Source of the DNA: Brachyspira catarrhinii
GTDB taxonomy: Bacteria; Spirochaetota; Brachyspiria; Brachyspirales; Brachyspiraceae
Assembly (NCBI RefSeq): GCF_005518285.1
Contig: NZ_SJDU01000051.1
Span: forward strand, 1-9,966
Reading direction: 5' to 3'
Length of the DNA stretch: 9,966 bases
Shown: positions 1 to 5,906 of the stretch, piece after piece
How positions within the stretch are numbered: the first letter of the stretch is position 1
How the letters are laid out: each line of letters opens with the position of its first letter
Translations under genes and position numbers: made by a program
Notes under the pieces: generated by a model
Databases searched by the model: none
What the model saw: the letters and a program-made list of their open reading frames with translations, nothing else
Told to the model about the DNA's origin: nothing

Positions 1-1265
1 TCTGCTGCGCTCTTTGCCATTTCTTTCAAAGAAGAAGATAAAGCCTCTATAGAACTTGCCAATTCTTCCAAAGCAGCCGCTTGCGAATTGCTTCTGTCCG
101 ATAAATTGGAGCTTCCTTCAGATATTTTATTTATTTCGTTATTTATTACATCTATTCCCTGCTTTATTTTATAAATCACAGAGCCGATATTTTTCTGCAT
201 CTCGTCTATAGATTTCGTTAAAACTCCCGTTTGGTCTTTTTTCTCTAACAGTTTCTTTTCAAACCGAGCGTTAAAATCTCCTTTTCCCATATCGGTTATA
301 ATGCTTATCGCTCTATTCAAAGATTCGGATAGAGGATGAACTACAACCAATACCAAAATAGTTTCTATAGTCATAAAAGCGACAACCACTACAAACAAAA
401 CGATTATTAATCTTCGCATAAGATTGTCGAAATAAGCGGTAGTTCCATGTCCCGCTATAAGCCATGGCATATTTTCTATATTTTGAACGCCCGCCCATTC
501 TTTTCCTTTTATTTCTATTAAATTATTTTGACTTGAAACGGCGCTTTGAAAACCCGAAAATAGAGGATTCGAGAATATAGTATTTTGTTCGCTTAAAATA
601 TAATTATTATCTTTATGAGTAAGATACATTCCGTTTTGCGTTATTATATTTATTTCGCTATTTTCGTCTTCCGATTGATTCGACATTATTTCCGCAATTT
701 GTGAAAATAACACATCTATTCCTACAACTCCTTTGAGATAACCGTTTGTATAAACCGCTTTTGAAAAAGTTACTACAAGTTTTTTTGAAGACGCCGCTAT
801 ATAAGGTTCGCTTATATATATTCCTTGAGAAGTCGATGCTTTAACAAACCAATCTCTTCTCGTCTGGTCGTAATTTGCAGCCAAAAGACTTGAGAACGGA
901 TTTACAAATATTCCTCCCGGGCTATTTCTTGGAATCGTATTTCCAAAATATACATTTGCAATATCTGGTTTTGACTCTAAAATATTTAAAAAAGCATCGA
1001 GCATATCGTCAGTGTCTATAGGGCTTTTTGTATAGGCTTCTATTATATCTATTTCTGTGTAAAAAGACGATGTCCATTTTATAACTTCTTCGGATGCCGT
1101 TTTCATTCGGATGTCCAAATTATTTAAAAATAATCTTCTATATTGAGGTCTATAAATAATATACATGCATATAACTACTATTCCTAAAAATACGGCAAAC
1201 GGAATCAAAAACTTACTCATTAAACCGCTTTTTTTATTAGTTCTTTTTATCTTCATTTTTGACAT
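1..1265 (-). CDS. Methyl-accepting chemotaxis protein, dCache sensor type (3' end outside window)
   Basis: Transmembrane chemoreceptor that senses a periplasmic ligand and controls the CheA kinase. The minus frame is open from ATG 1265-1263 to the window edge (421 codons plus 2 bases). The start is preceded by TAAGGA (1275-1280), 9 nt away. A short basic N-terminus leads into a first membrane helix at about residues 19-38. An extracellular dCache-like domain follows at about 45-280. It shows Y132, R137, W139, F140, a YISEPY stretch at 150-155 and D184 in a GVVGID segment; these resemble the amino-acid-binding dCache pattern (RxWY ... D), with F in place of Y, so an amino-acid ligand is possible but inferred. 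The second helix spans about 286-310, then HAMP to about 365. The final residues, rich in EELASSIEALSSSLKE-type sequence, are the start of the coiled-coil signalling domain. The methylation and CheW-binding regions lie outside the window. It is divergent from the MATE gene. Confidence 0.93.
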   Translation of the reverse strand, partial: MSKMKIKRTNKKSGLMSKFLIPFAVFLGIVVICMYIIYRPQYRRLFLNNLDIRMKTASEEVIKWTSSFYTEIDIIEAYTKSPIDTDDMLDAFLNILESKPDIANVYFGNTIPRNSPGGIFVNPFSSLLAANYDQTRRDWFVKASTSQGIYISEPYIAASSKKLVVTFSKAVYTNGYLKGVVGIDVLFSQIAEIMSNQSEDENSEINIITQNGMYLTHKDNNYILSEQNTIFSNPLFSGFQSAVSSQNNLIEIKGKEWAGVQNIENMPWLIAGHGTTAYFDNLMRRLIIVLFVVVVAFMTIETILVLVVVHPLSESLNRAISIITDMGKGDFNARFEKKLLEKKDQTGVLTKSIDEMQKNIGSVIYKIKQGIDVINNEINKISEGSSNLSDRSNSQAAALEELASSIEALSSSLKEMAKSAA

Positions 1266-1411
1266 AATCTTTTTTCCTTAATTAGTTTTGTGTATTTTAT
1301 AATAATTAATTTAAATTTTAAATATATTATATCATATTTTCGGAATTATTGTTTTAAATTTCATTTAGTATTACATATATAAATTTATAATAATTGATAA
1401 TAAATTTAAGA

Positions 1412-1440
1412 TTGAAAAAACGAAAAATATAGAATATACT
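1412..1440 (+). promoter_or_regulatory. Putative sigma70 promoter of the MATE gene
   Basis: TTGAAA (1412-1417), a 17-nt spacer and TATACT (1435-1440) each differ from the sigma70 consensus at one position. Initiation near 1447 would give a leader of about 68 nt. AT-rich sequence produces such matches by chance, so confidence is moderate. Confidence 0.5.
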
Positions 1441-1488
1441 TAAAATAATTATCTTTTTATTTATAAATTTTTATATCATATATTTTTT

Positions 1489-1517
1489 AAGGAGAAATAT
1501 TATTATTAATAATAATG
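1489..1517 (+). promoter_or_regulatory. Unusual translation initiation region of the MATE gene: distant SD plus 18-bp palindrome
   Basis: A strong Shine-Dalgarno, AAGGAG (1489-1494), lies 20 nt before ATG 1515, far more than the usual 5-10 nt. No ATG, GTG or TTG is in frame between them. The gap is almost filled by a perfect 18-bp palindrome (1499-1516) made of TTA/TAA triplets that ends on the AT of the ATG. A folded hairpin could shorten the effective spacing, or could occlude the start codon; which one applies is inference. Confidence 0.5.
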
Positions 1518-2891
1518 CAAACAAATAATGTAACTTCCAATCCTCTATATTATGAGAAAATCCATAAATTGCTCTTTAAATACGCGACTCCGAGCGTTAT
1601 TTCTATGCTTGTAGGTTCGCTTTATAATATTGTCGACCAAGTTTTTATAGGAAGAGGAATCGGAATCTACGGAAACGCAGCCACGAATGTAGCCTTTCCT
1701 CTCACGACAATATGCGTGTCAATTTCTTTGTTTTTAGGTTTGGGAGGAGCTTCGATTTATAGCATTTCTTTAGGACAGGGCAATAAGAAAAAAGCCGCCG
1801 ATATAATAGGAAATACTATAATTCTTGCAATCGTATTCAGCGTTATATTTTCGATAGTAGTTAGAATATTCGTTAGAAAATTTATGATTATGTTTGGGGC
1901 GACTCAAGATGTTTTACAATACGCTATAGATTATACGAGCGTCACTTCGATTGGTTTTCTTCCTTTCGTATTTTCAACGGTAATGAGTCATATAATAAGA
2001 GCGGATGGAAGCCCAAAATACGCTATGTTTTCCGTTTCAATCGGCGCAATAGTAAATATAATATTAGACCCGATTTTTATTTTTAAATTTAATATGGGAA
2101 TATCTGGAGCGGCGCTTGCCACGATAATCGGGCAGTTTATTTCATTTTTTATAACTTTAAGATATGTTTTTAATTTTAAGAATATCGCTTTCAATAGATA
2201 TAGTTTTATTTTGTATTCAGAAAATGTTCGCAAAATTTTTATTCTTGGAGCTTCTGGCGGAATCAATCAATTTTCTATGATGGTAGTTCAAATAACTATG
2301 AATAATGTTTTAAGTTATTACGGAGCGATGTCGATATACGGCGGAAATATACCTTTGGCGGTTTCGGGAATAATTGCAAAAATAAATATGCTAATAATGG
2401 CTTTCATAATAGGAAGCGGACAGGGAAGTCAACCGATATTAGGATTCAATTACGGAGCTAAAAATTACGATAGAGTCATAGAAACTTACAGGCTAACCGT
2501 TACGATAACCTCGATAATAGCTTTTATATCGTTTTTAATATTTCAAATATTTCCTCGTCAAGTTGTTTCAATTTTTGGAGACGGAAGCGAACTTTATTTT
2601 AATTTTGCCGAAAGATATATGCGAATTTATATGGCGCTTATGATAGTAAACGGAGTTCAGCCCGTATCTGGAACTTTCTTTACTTCTATCGGAAAAGGAA
2701 TCAAAGGAGCATTCATAGCGATGACGAGACAATTAATATTTTTACTTCCGCTTATAATTATACTTCCAAGAATATTTGGAATTGACGGTTTGATGTATGC
2801 GGGACCGATAGCTGACGGAATCGCGTTAATCGTCACAATAATTTTTGTAAGTTTGGAAATAAAGAAAATAAAAAGTTTGAAAGAGATATAA
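1515..2891 (+). CDS. MATE-family multidrug/cation antiporter (MepA-like)
   Basis: Inner-membrane efflux transporter of the multidrug and toxic compound extrusion family, which exchanges Na+ or H+ for organic cations. At 458 residues it has the usual family length, and it is hydrophobic throughout, consistent with 12 helices in two homologous halves. Family landmarks: YNIVDQVFIG at residues 37-46 in helix 1 (D41), GLGGASIYSISLGQGN at 75-90, LDPIFIF followed by GISGAALATIIGQ at about 184-207, and GSGQGSQPILGFNYGAKNY at about 299-317. The N-terminal pattern resembles the MepA subgroup. The substrate cannot be told. There is no adjacent MarR- or MepR-like regulator. The start is set by ATG 1515; the ribosome-site spacing is odd (separate entry). 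The stop codon touches the terminator T-run of the opposing small RNA. It is probably monocistronic, being followed by opposite-strand units. Confidence 0.93.
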   Translation: MQTNNVTSNPLYYEKIHKLLFKYATPSVISMLVGSLYNIVDQVFIGRGIGIYGNAATNVAFPLTTICVSISLFLGLGGASIYSISLGQGNKKKAADIIGNTIILAIVFSVIFSIVVRIFVRKFMIMFGATQDVLQYAIDYTSVTSIGFLPFVFSTVMSHIIRADGSPKYAMFSVSIGAIVNIILDPIFIFKFNMGISGAALATIIGQFISFFITLRYVFNFKNIAFNRYSFILYSENVRKIFILGASGGINQFSMMVVQITMNNVLSYYGAMSIYGGNIPLAVSGIIAKINMLIMAFIIGSGQGSQPILGFNYGAKNYDRVIETYRLTVTITSIIAFISFLIFQIFPRQVVSIFGDGSELYFNFAERYMRIYMALMIVNGVQPVSGTFFTSIGKGIKGAFIAMTRQLIFLLPLIIILPRIFGIDGLMYAGPIADGIALIVTIIFVSLEIKKIKSLKEI

Positions 2892-2915
2892 AAAAGGGAT
2901 GCCATGCGGCACCCC
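2890..2915 (-). terminator. Intrinsic terminator of the small RNA
   Basis: A GC-rich 8-bp stem (arms 2908-2915 and 2896-2903, tetraloop 2904-2907) is followed directly by TTTTTT on the minus strand (2895-2890). On the plus strand the same hairpin has one mismatch and no following T-run, so it is a poor terminator for the MATE gene. Confidence 0.7.
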
Positions 2916-2956
2916 CTAAATTCTACAGGGCTTAAAGAAGCCCACAACACAACACC
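2890..2956 (-). ncRNA. Candidate small RNA of about 66 nt with its own promoter and terminator
   Basis: On the minus strand a promoter (2962-2989) predicts initiation near 2954-2957. The transcript would have a G/U-rich single-stranded 5' end, a first hairpin with a 6-bp perfect stem (2938-2943 with 2928-2933, loop 2934-2937), a linker, and a terminator hairpin with an 8-bp stem (2908-2915 with 2896-2903, loop 2904-2907) followed by six U (2895-2890). One stem position is A-C mismatched if read on the plus strand but becomes a G-U wobble on the minus strand, which supports minus-strand function. The segment is clearly richer in G+C than its surroundings. I do not recognise an RNA family. A trans-acting regulatory RNA is likely; a copy of an intergenic repeat is the main alternative. 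Confidence 0.6.
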
Positions 2957-2961
2957 CTTAA

Positions 2962-2989
2962 ATAATAACATTTTTAAAAAATTTGTCAA
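2962..2989 (-). promoter_or_regulatory. Extended -10 sigma70-type promoter of the small RNA
   Basis: On the minus strand there is a perfect -35, TTGACA (2989-2984), a 16-nt spacer, and -10 TATTAT (2967-2962) preceded by TGT, an extended -10 motif. No convincing ribosome site or conserved ORF follows, so it most likely drives the small RNA rather than a protein. Confidence 0.6.
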
Positions 2990-3078
2990 GCGTTTTTAAA
3001 ATAATTTTTTAAATAAATTTATTAAAACTTTATATTAAAAAGTTAATTTTCATAGTTATTTTTGTTTGATTAATTTAT

Positions 3079-3633
3079 TTAAATTTTATTTTTTGATAAA
3101 AGATTTAAATAAGGTTCAGGTTCTATTTCCGATTCTTCAATTCCTATATCGTTTAATATCGATTTCAATTCAGTTATTTGTTCTTCGGTTGATTTTGAAG
3201 AATTTAAAAATTCAATTTCAATAAAATCGCCCAAATTTTTTATCGAAGATACTTCCGCCAACGCTCCTTTGTAAACGAAAGCGTAGCCTTTTTTTTCTTT
3301 TCTTACATATTCTTTATAATTTTGCAATTTCAATAAAAAATTTATTATGAATTTCGATTTCTTTTTGCTTACTTTAATCTCCCGCTCTTCATTCACTTCC
3401 ACGCCGTCAATTATGTCTCTTGTTTTTGCGCAAAAAGTATAACCGCCATGTTCCGTTCTTAATCTTATGCAATTATTTAAATTTATATTTCCGCTTTTTA
3501 TTTCGTCCGCTTTTGCAAAATAAATATCTTTTTTGAAATATTTTTTTTTGAATTTAGCGTTTTTATATAGAAAATCTAAAGTCGATTTCAAATCTTTAAT
3601 ATGCGCTTTAATTTCAATTTCGGTATTATTCAT
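3079..3633 (-). CDS. CYTH-domain protein (class IV adenylate cyclase / triphosphate tunnel enzyme)
   Basis: Cytosolic member of the CYTH (CyaB-thiamine triphosphatase) superfamily, which binds a triphosphate and metal ions inside a beta-tunnel. At 184 residues it has typical length. The ExExK signature is E5, E7, K9. Other tunnel-type charged motifs are IRLR (R57, R59), FCAKTR (K70, R72), VNEERE (80-85), RKEKKGYAF (R111 to F119) and AEVSSIKNLGDFIEIE (126-141, with E127, G135, E139, E141). These fit a class IV adenylate cyclase-like subgroup, but the activity (cAMP synthesis, ThTPase or tripolyphosphatase) cannot be decided. The start must be at 3633, since the signature begins four residues later. 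No Shine-Dalgarno precedes it and the promoter nearly abuts the ATG, so the mRNA is probably leaderless. The gene contains A8 (3289-3296) and A9 (3541-3549) coding-strand tracts. It stands alone, convergent with MATE. Confidence 0.87.
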   Translation of the reverse strand: MNNTEIEIKAHIKDLKSTLDFLYKNAKFKKKYFKKDIYFAKADEIKSGNINLNNCIRLRTEHGGYTFCAKTRDIIDGVEVNEEREIKVSKKKSKFIINFLLKLQNYKEYVRKEKKGYAFVYKGALAEVSSIKNLGDFIEIEFLNSSKSTEEQITELKSILNDIGIEESEIEPEPYLNLLSKNKI

Positions 3634-3641
3634 TTTAATTT

Positions 3642-3669
3642 ATTATATAGTAATATTTTTTATTGTCAA
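3642..3669 (-). promoter_or_regulatory. Consensus-sequence sigma70 promoter of the CYTH gene
   Basis: Minus-strand TTGACA (3669-3664), a 16-nt spacer and TATAAT (3647-3642) are perfect hexamers. The -10 ends 8 nt before the ATG, placing the expected +1 near 3635, about 2 nt ahead of the start codon. Confidence 0.7.
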
Positions 3670-3717
3670 AATTATGAAAAAATAAAATAAAAAATTATAT
3701 ACACAAATTAAAAAAAT

Positions 3718-3745
3718 TTGCTATATTTTAAATAGAGGTTATAAT
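3718..3745 (+). promoter_or_regulatory. Putative sigma70 promoter of the lipoprotein gene
   Basis: TTGCTA (3718-3723; 4 of 6), a 16-nt spacer and a perfect TATAAT (3740-3745). Initiation near 3752 would give a leader of about 80 nt before the well-placed ribosome site at 3822-3827. The 16-nt spacer matches the other good promoters in the window. Confidence 0.5.
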
Positions 3746-3833
3746 TAATGTTAAATAATAATTTGTCGAATAGCTTAATATACGGTTTTATAAAATTATT
3801 GTTTATTTAAGAATATTTTTTAAGGAGAATAAA

Positions 3834-4445
3834 ATGAGATTAAGAAAAATTTTTTATGCGATTTTTACGGCGCTTTTTATTTTGGTTGTATTGTCTTTTG
3901 CATCATGTAAACAATCCAAACTTACAATTCTTAAACCTGGTGTAGAGAGTGCTTCGTTGCTTGGAGGTTATAAGGAAAATATAGAAGATGGAATTTATGG
4001 AGACCTTAATATAACAGGAGGCGGGACAACTATAACAATTACTAACGGAAACGGAAGCAACACTTATAAGTATGTGGGAAAGGTAGGCACAAATGAAAAA
4101 GGCAAAGTAGGCAAATATGAGGATACTAACGCTGACGATACAAATAAAAATAAATATTTATTAGTCATTCAGGAAGAAGATTCTACCACCGCAATAGGGG
4201 CAACTAAAAGAGGAGCCGAAGCTATTGAAAAAGCTTTTGATACATTTGGCGAAGAGAAGTCCTTGCTAATAGCTATGGATATGCAAAAAGAAGAATATCA
4301 AAATGCCGATGGCAGCCCAAATACCGATAAAATCGCAGATAAGTATAAGATGACCGATTTAGAAAAACAAAAAATGAGAAACTATTTTAGCGGTTTAAAC
4401 AAAAATGATTTTGGAGACCCTAAAAAATATGATAAAACATCTTAA
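3834..4445 (+). CDS. Predicted lipoprotein of unknown function
   Basis: A 203-residue exported protein I do not recognise. The start is well fixed: AAGGAG (3822-3827) lies 6 nt before ATG 3834. The N-terminus is a lipoprotein signal peptide: basic n-region MRLRK, hydrophobic core to about residue 22, then FASC with the lipid-acceptor cysteine at C25. The mature part is hydrophilic and rich in Lys, Asp, Asn and Gly. A Gly/Thr-rich stretch (residues about 61-77, ITGGGTTITITNGNGSN) is followed by a GKVG-repeat-like segment and a charged, probably helical C-terminal half. It would be anchored to a membrane on the periplasmic side or exposed at the surface. The 17 nt around its ribosome site are identical to those upstream of the MATE gene. 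The following gap has no clear terminator, so read-through toward the barrel array is possible. Confidence 0.85.
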   Translation: MRLRKIFYAIFTALFILVVLSFASCKQSKLTILKPGVESASLLGGYKENIEDGIYGDLNITGGGTTITITNGNGSNTYKYVGKVGTNEKGKVGKYEDTNADDTNKNKYLLVIQEEDSTTAIGATKRGAEAIEKAFDTFGEEKSLLIAMDMQKEEYQNADGSPNTDKIADKYKMTDLEKQKMRNYFSGLNKNDFGDPKKYDKTS

Positions 4446-4850
4446 ATAAAGTAAATTATTTTTATCTGTAATTATGAGACTAATTTTATAGCGGCTTTTT
4501 TGCGAATTTTCCATTTTTTAATCGGTTCAAAGACAATGATAAGTAAGAATATTCGCTCTTCGTTTCGACAAATGCGGACAGATTTTCCCGATATAATTAT
4601 GATAACTTTAATAAAATTCATATAAAATTTAGCTTGACATATTTATAAAATTTTATATATTAAAAATAAAGAAAGTAGGTTAAAAGTTGTTTTATGAGAT
4701 AGAAAATCGATTTAAATATTAAAGATTTAGAAGTAAAAAATTAAATTGCTTCGGTAAGGTTAATTTTTAAAGGTTTTTATGTCGAAATATTATAATAGTA
4801 TAATATAATTGTAATATTTATTATTGATAAATTATAAAAGGTATAAATTA
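4446..4850 (+). other. Non-coding gap upstream of the barrel array, with a less AT-rich island
   Basis: No convincing gene is present. About 4491-4600 is visibly richer in G+C than its surroundings and is open on the minus strand for 49 codons (4621-4472). It starts with ATG but lacks a Shine-Dalgarno; the C-terminal residues include FEPIKKWKIRKKAAIKLVS. The plus strand is also open there for a similar length. It may be a decayed gene, a small-protein gene or a dispersed repeat. Downstream lies the promoter at 4634-4661, then AT-rich leader sequence. No strong hairpin terminator for the lipoprotein gene was found. Confidence 0.4.
4634..4661 (+). promoter_or_regulatory. Putative sigma70 promoter of the outer-membrane protein array
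   Basis: Perfect TTGACA (4634-4639), a 16-nt spacer and TATATT (4656-4661; one mismatch). Expected initiation near 4668 would give a leader of about 180 nt before ATG 4851, long for this window. Several TATAAT-like strings near 4790-4810 lack a good -35. Confidence 0.55.
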
Positions 4851-5900
4851 ATGAAAAATTCTCCCATATTTAAGATAGCTTTTTATATCGTAATTATAAT
4901 AATTATAAATTCTTTTTTATATTTAACGGCATTTTCTCAAACTAATTTAAACAATTTTTTTGCGGGAGATTTTTCAACTAATAGTATTTTGGCAAGAGGT
5001 TTTGCTCAAGAAAGACAATTCGTAAGCGTTAATTTGCTTCCGAGACATTCCGCCATATTTCCGCCTTTCGTAAATAGCTTAATGAGGAATATCGATACTT
5101 TCGCGGGATTGGCAAAAATGAATTTGAACGATATTAAAATTTCTGATAGTGTTAGCGCTAAAGATATTTTGAATAATGTGGATATAAAAGGAAATTTTTG
5201 GTATATTCCAGATATTTCCTACACTTTTTTATTTAATAGAGTAGTAGGAATCGAAGCTGGAATGGGAGTTCATTCCGTTTCATATTCCGTAAATATTCCC
5301 AGAGATAAAATGTCGGGCATTTTAGACGGACTTTTGGGTAATGTAAGCGATTTGCCTGTTTCCATTCCAGCTTTAGTCCGTGGTTTTCAGGGGGACAATA
5401 TATATTTTAAAGCCTCTTTATATTATATTCCAATTCATGTGGGAGTAAAAATAATAACGGGGAAAACCCAAAAACTCATAAATACTTTTAGATTGGGACT
5501 CGAAACCGTAGTTTATAATATGGATGTTGAAAATATATTTTCTGGCGAGAAATCCGCTCGTCACTCTGCGGAAGCTACCGTTTATCTTTCCTACGAATTA
5601 GGATGGCAAATAGATTTATTTCCAAATAAAAATTGGAGAGTTAAGCCTTATATAGACTTTTCTTTATTTGAAATAGGGTTTTATATTAGGGGAGCGGCTA
5701 AAGGCATTTATGAGGATATTAGCTCTAGTGTTTACCGTTTAACGGATGCATCTGCTTTGGGAAGTAGCGTAACAGATATGATGGGTTCTTTTAACGGCAT
5801 TACTTTGCCAGAATGGAGCAGTTTTTCAAAAGCTGTGGGTTTTGTGACTTCTTTGAAAATAGCGATATTTCCAAGATTTGGATTTACGATAAGGTTTTAA
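4851..5900 (+). CDS. Outer-membrane beta-barrel-type protein A1, first gene of module 1
   Basis: A predicted exported barrel protein of 349 residues; family not recognised. The frame is open back to a TTG at 4824, but ATG 4851 is preferred: AAAGG (4837-4841) precedes it by 9 nt, and the product then begins MKNSPIFK, a normal signal-peptide n-region before a long hydrophobic core. Cleavage is likely after TAFS, before QTN. The mature part alternates hydrophobic and polar residues with many aromatics, as in membrane beta-strands. It contains FWYIPDISYTFLF in the first half, KPYIDFSLFEIGFY at about 265-278 and a C-terminal strand PRFGFTIRF ending in Phe, as expected for Bam-assembled barrels. 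It is clearly paralogous to A2 (6886-7797) through the WYIP, MGV, VKPY.D.SLFEIG and PR.GF..RF motifs. B1 follows 3 nt after its stop. Channel, adhesin or structural roles are all possible. Confidence 0.82.
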   Translation: MKNSPIFKIAFYIVIIIIINSFLYLTAFSQTNLNNFFAGDFSTNSILARGFAQERQFVSVNLLPRHSAIFPPFVNSLMRNIDTFAGLAKMNLNDIKISDSVSAKDILNNVDIKGNFWYIPDISYTFLFNRVVGIEAGMGVHSVSYSVNIPRDKMSGILDGLLGNVSDLPVSIPALVRGFQGDNIYFKASLYYIPIHVGVKIITGKTQKLINTFRLGLETVVYNMDVENIFSGEKSARHSAEATVYLSYELGWQIDLFPNKNWRVKPYIDFSLFEIGFYIRGAAKGIYEDISSSVYRLTDASALGSSVTDMMGSFNGITLPEWSSFSKAVGFVTSLKIAIFPRFGFTIRF

Positions 5901-5906
5901 TTTATG
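5890..5906 (+). promoter_or_regulatory. Ribosome site of B1 embedded in the end of A1
   Basis: AAGG (5890-5893) overlaps the penultimate Arg codon AGG of A1 and sits 10 nt before ATG 5904. The A1 stop is 5898-5900, so the B1 ribosome site is wholly inside A1, which suggests translational coupling. Confidence 0.55.

Noticed and set aside
313..498. Minus-strand 61-codon frame in the chemoreceptor region
   Set aside because: It is out of frame with the receptor, which runs open from 1265 to the window edge with clear domains.
1266..1470. Minus-strand promoter for the chemoreceptor
   Set aside because: Several TATAAT-like strings exist but none has a credible -35 at 16-18 nt.
1988..2266. Minus-strand frame inside the MATE gene
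   Set aside because: Antisense shadow of a clearly coding plus-strand frame; no start signals.
2896..2943. Plus-strand reading of the two hairpins as a MATE terminator
   Set aside because: The first stem has an A-C mismatch in this orientation and neither hairpin is followed by a T-run; both features fit the minus strand instead.
2657..2989. 110-codon minus-strand frame antisense to the MATE 3' end and crossing the small RNA
   Set aside because: Its first codon is the TTG of the -35 TTGACA, it has no ribosome site, and most of it is the shadow of the MATE gene.
3026..3044. 6-bp AT-rich inverted repeat downstream of the CYTH gene as a terminator
   Set aside because: Only one G-C pair in the stem and a weak T-tail; too easily a chance match in this composition.
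3748..3810. 20-codon plus-strand frame just after the TATAAT of the lipoprotein promoter
   Set aside because: Its ATG lies before the expected transcription start and it has no ribosome site.
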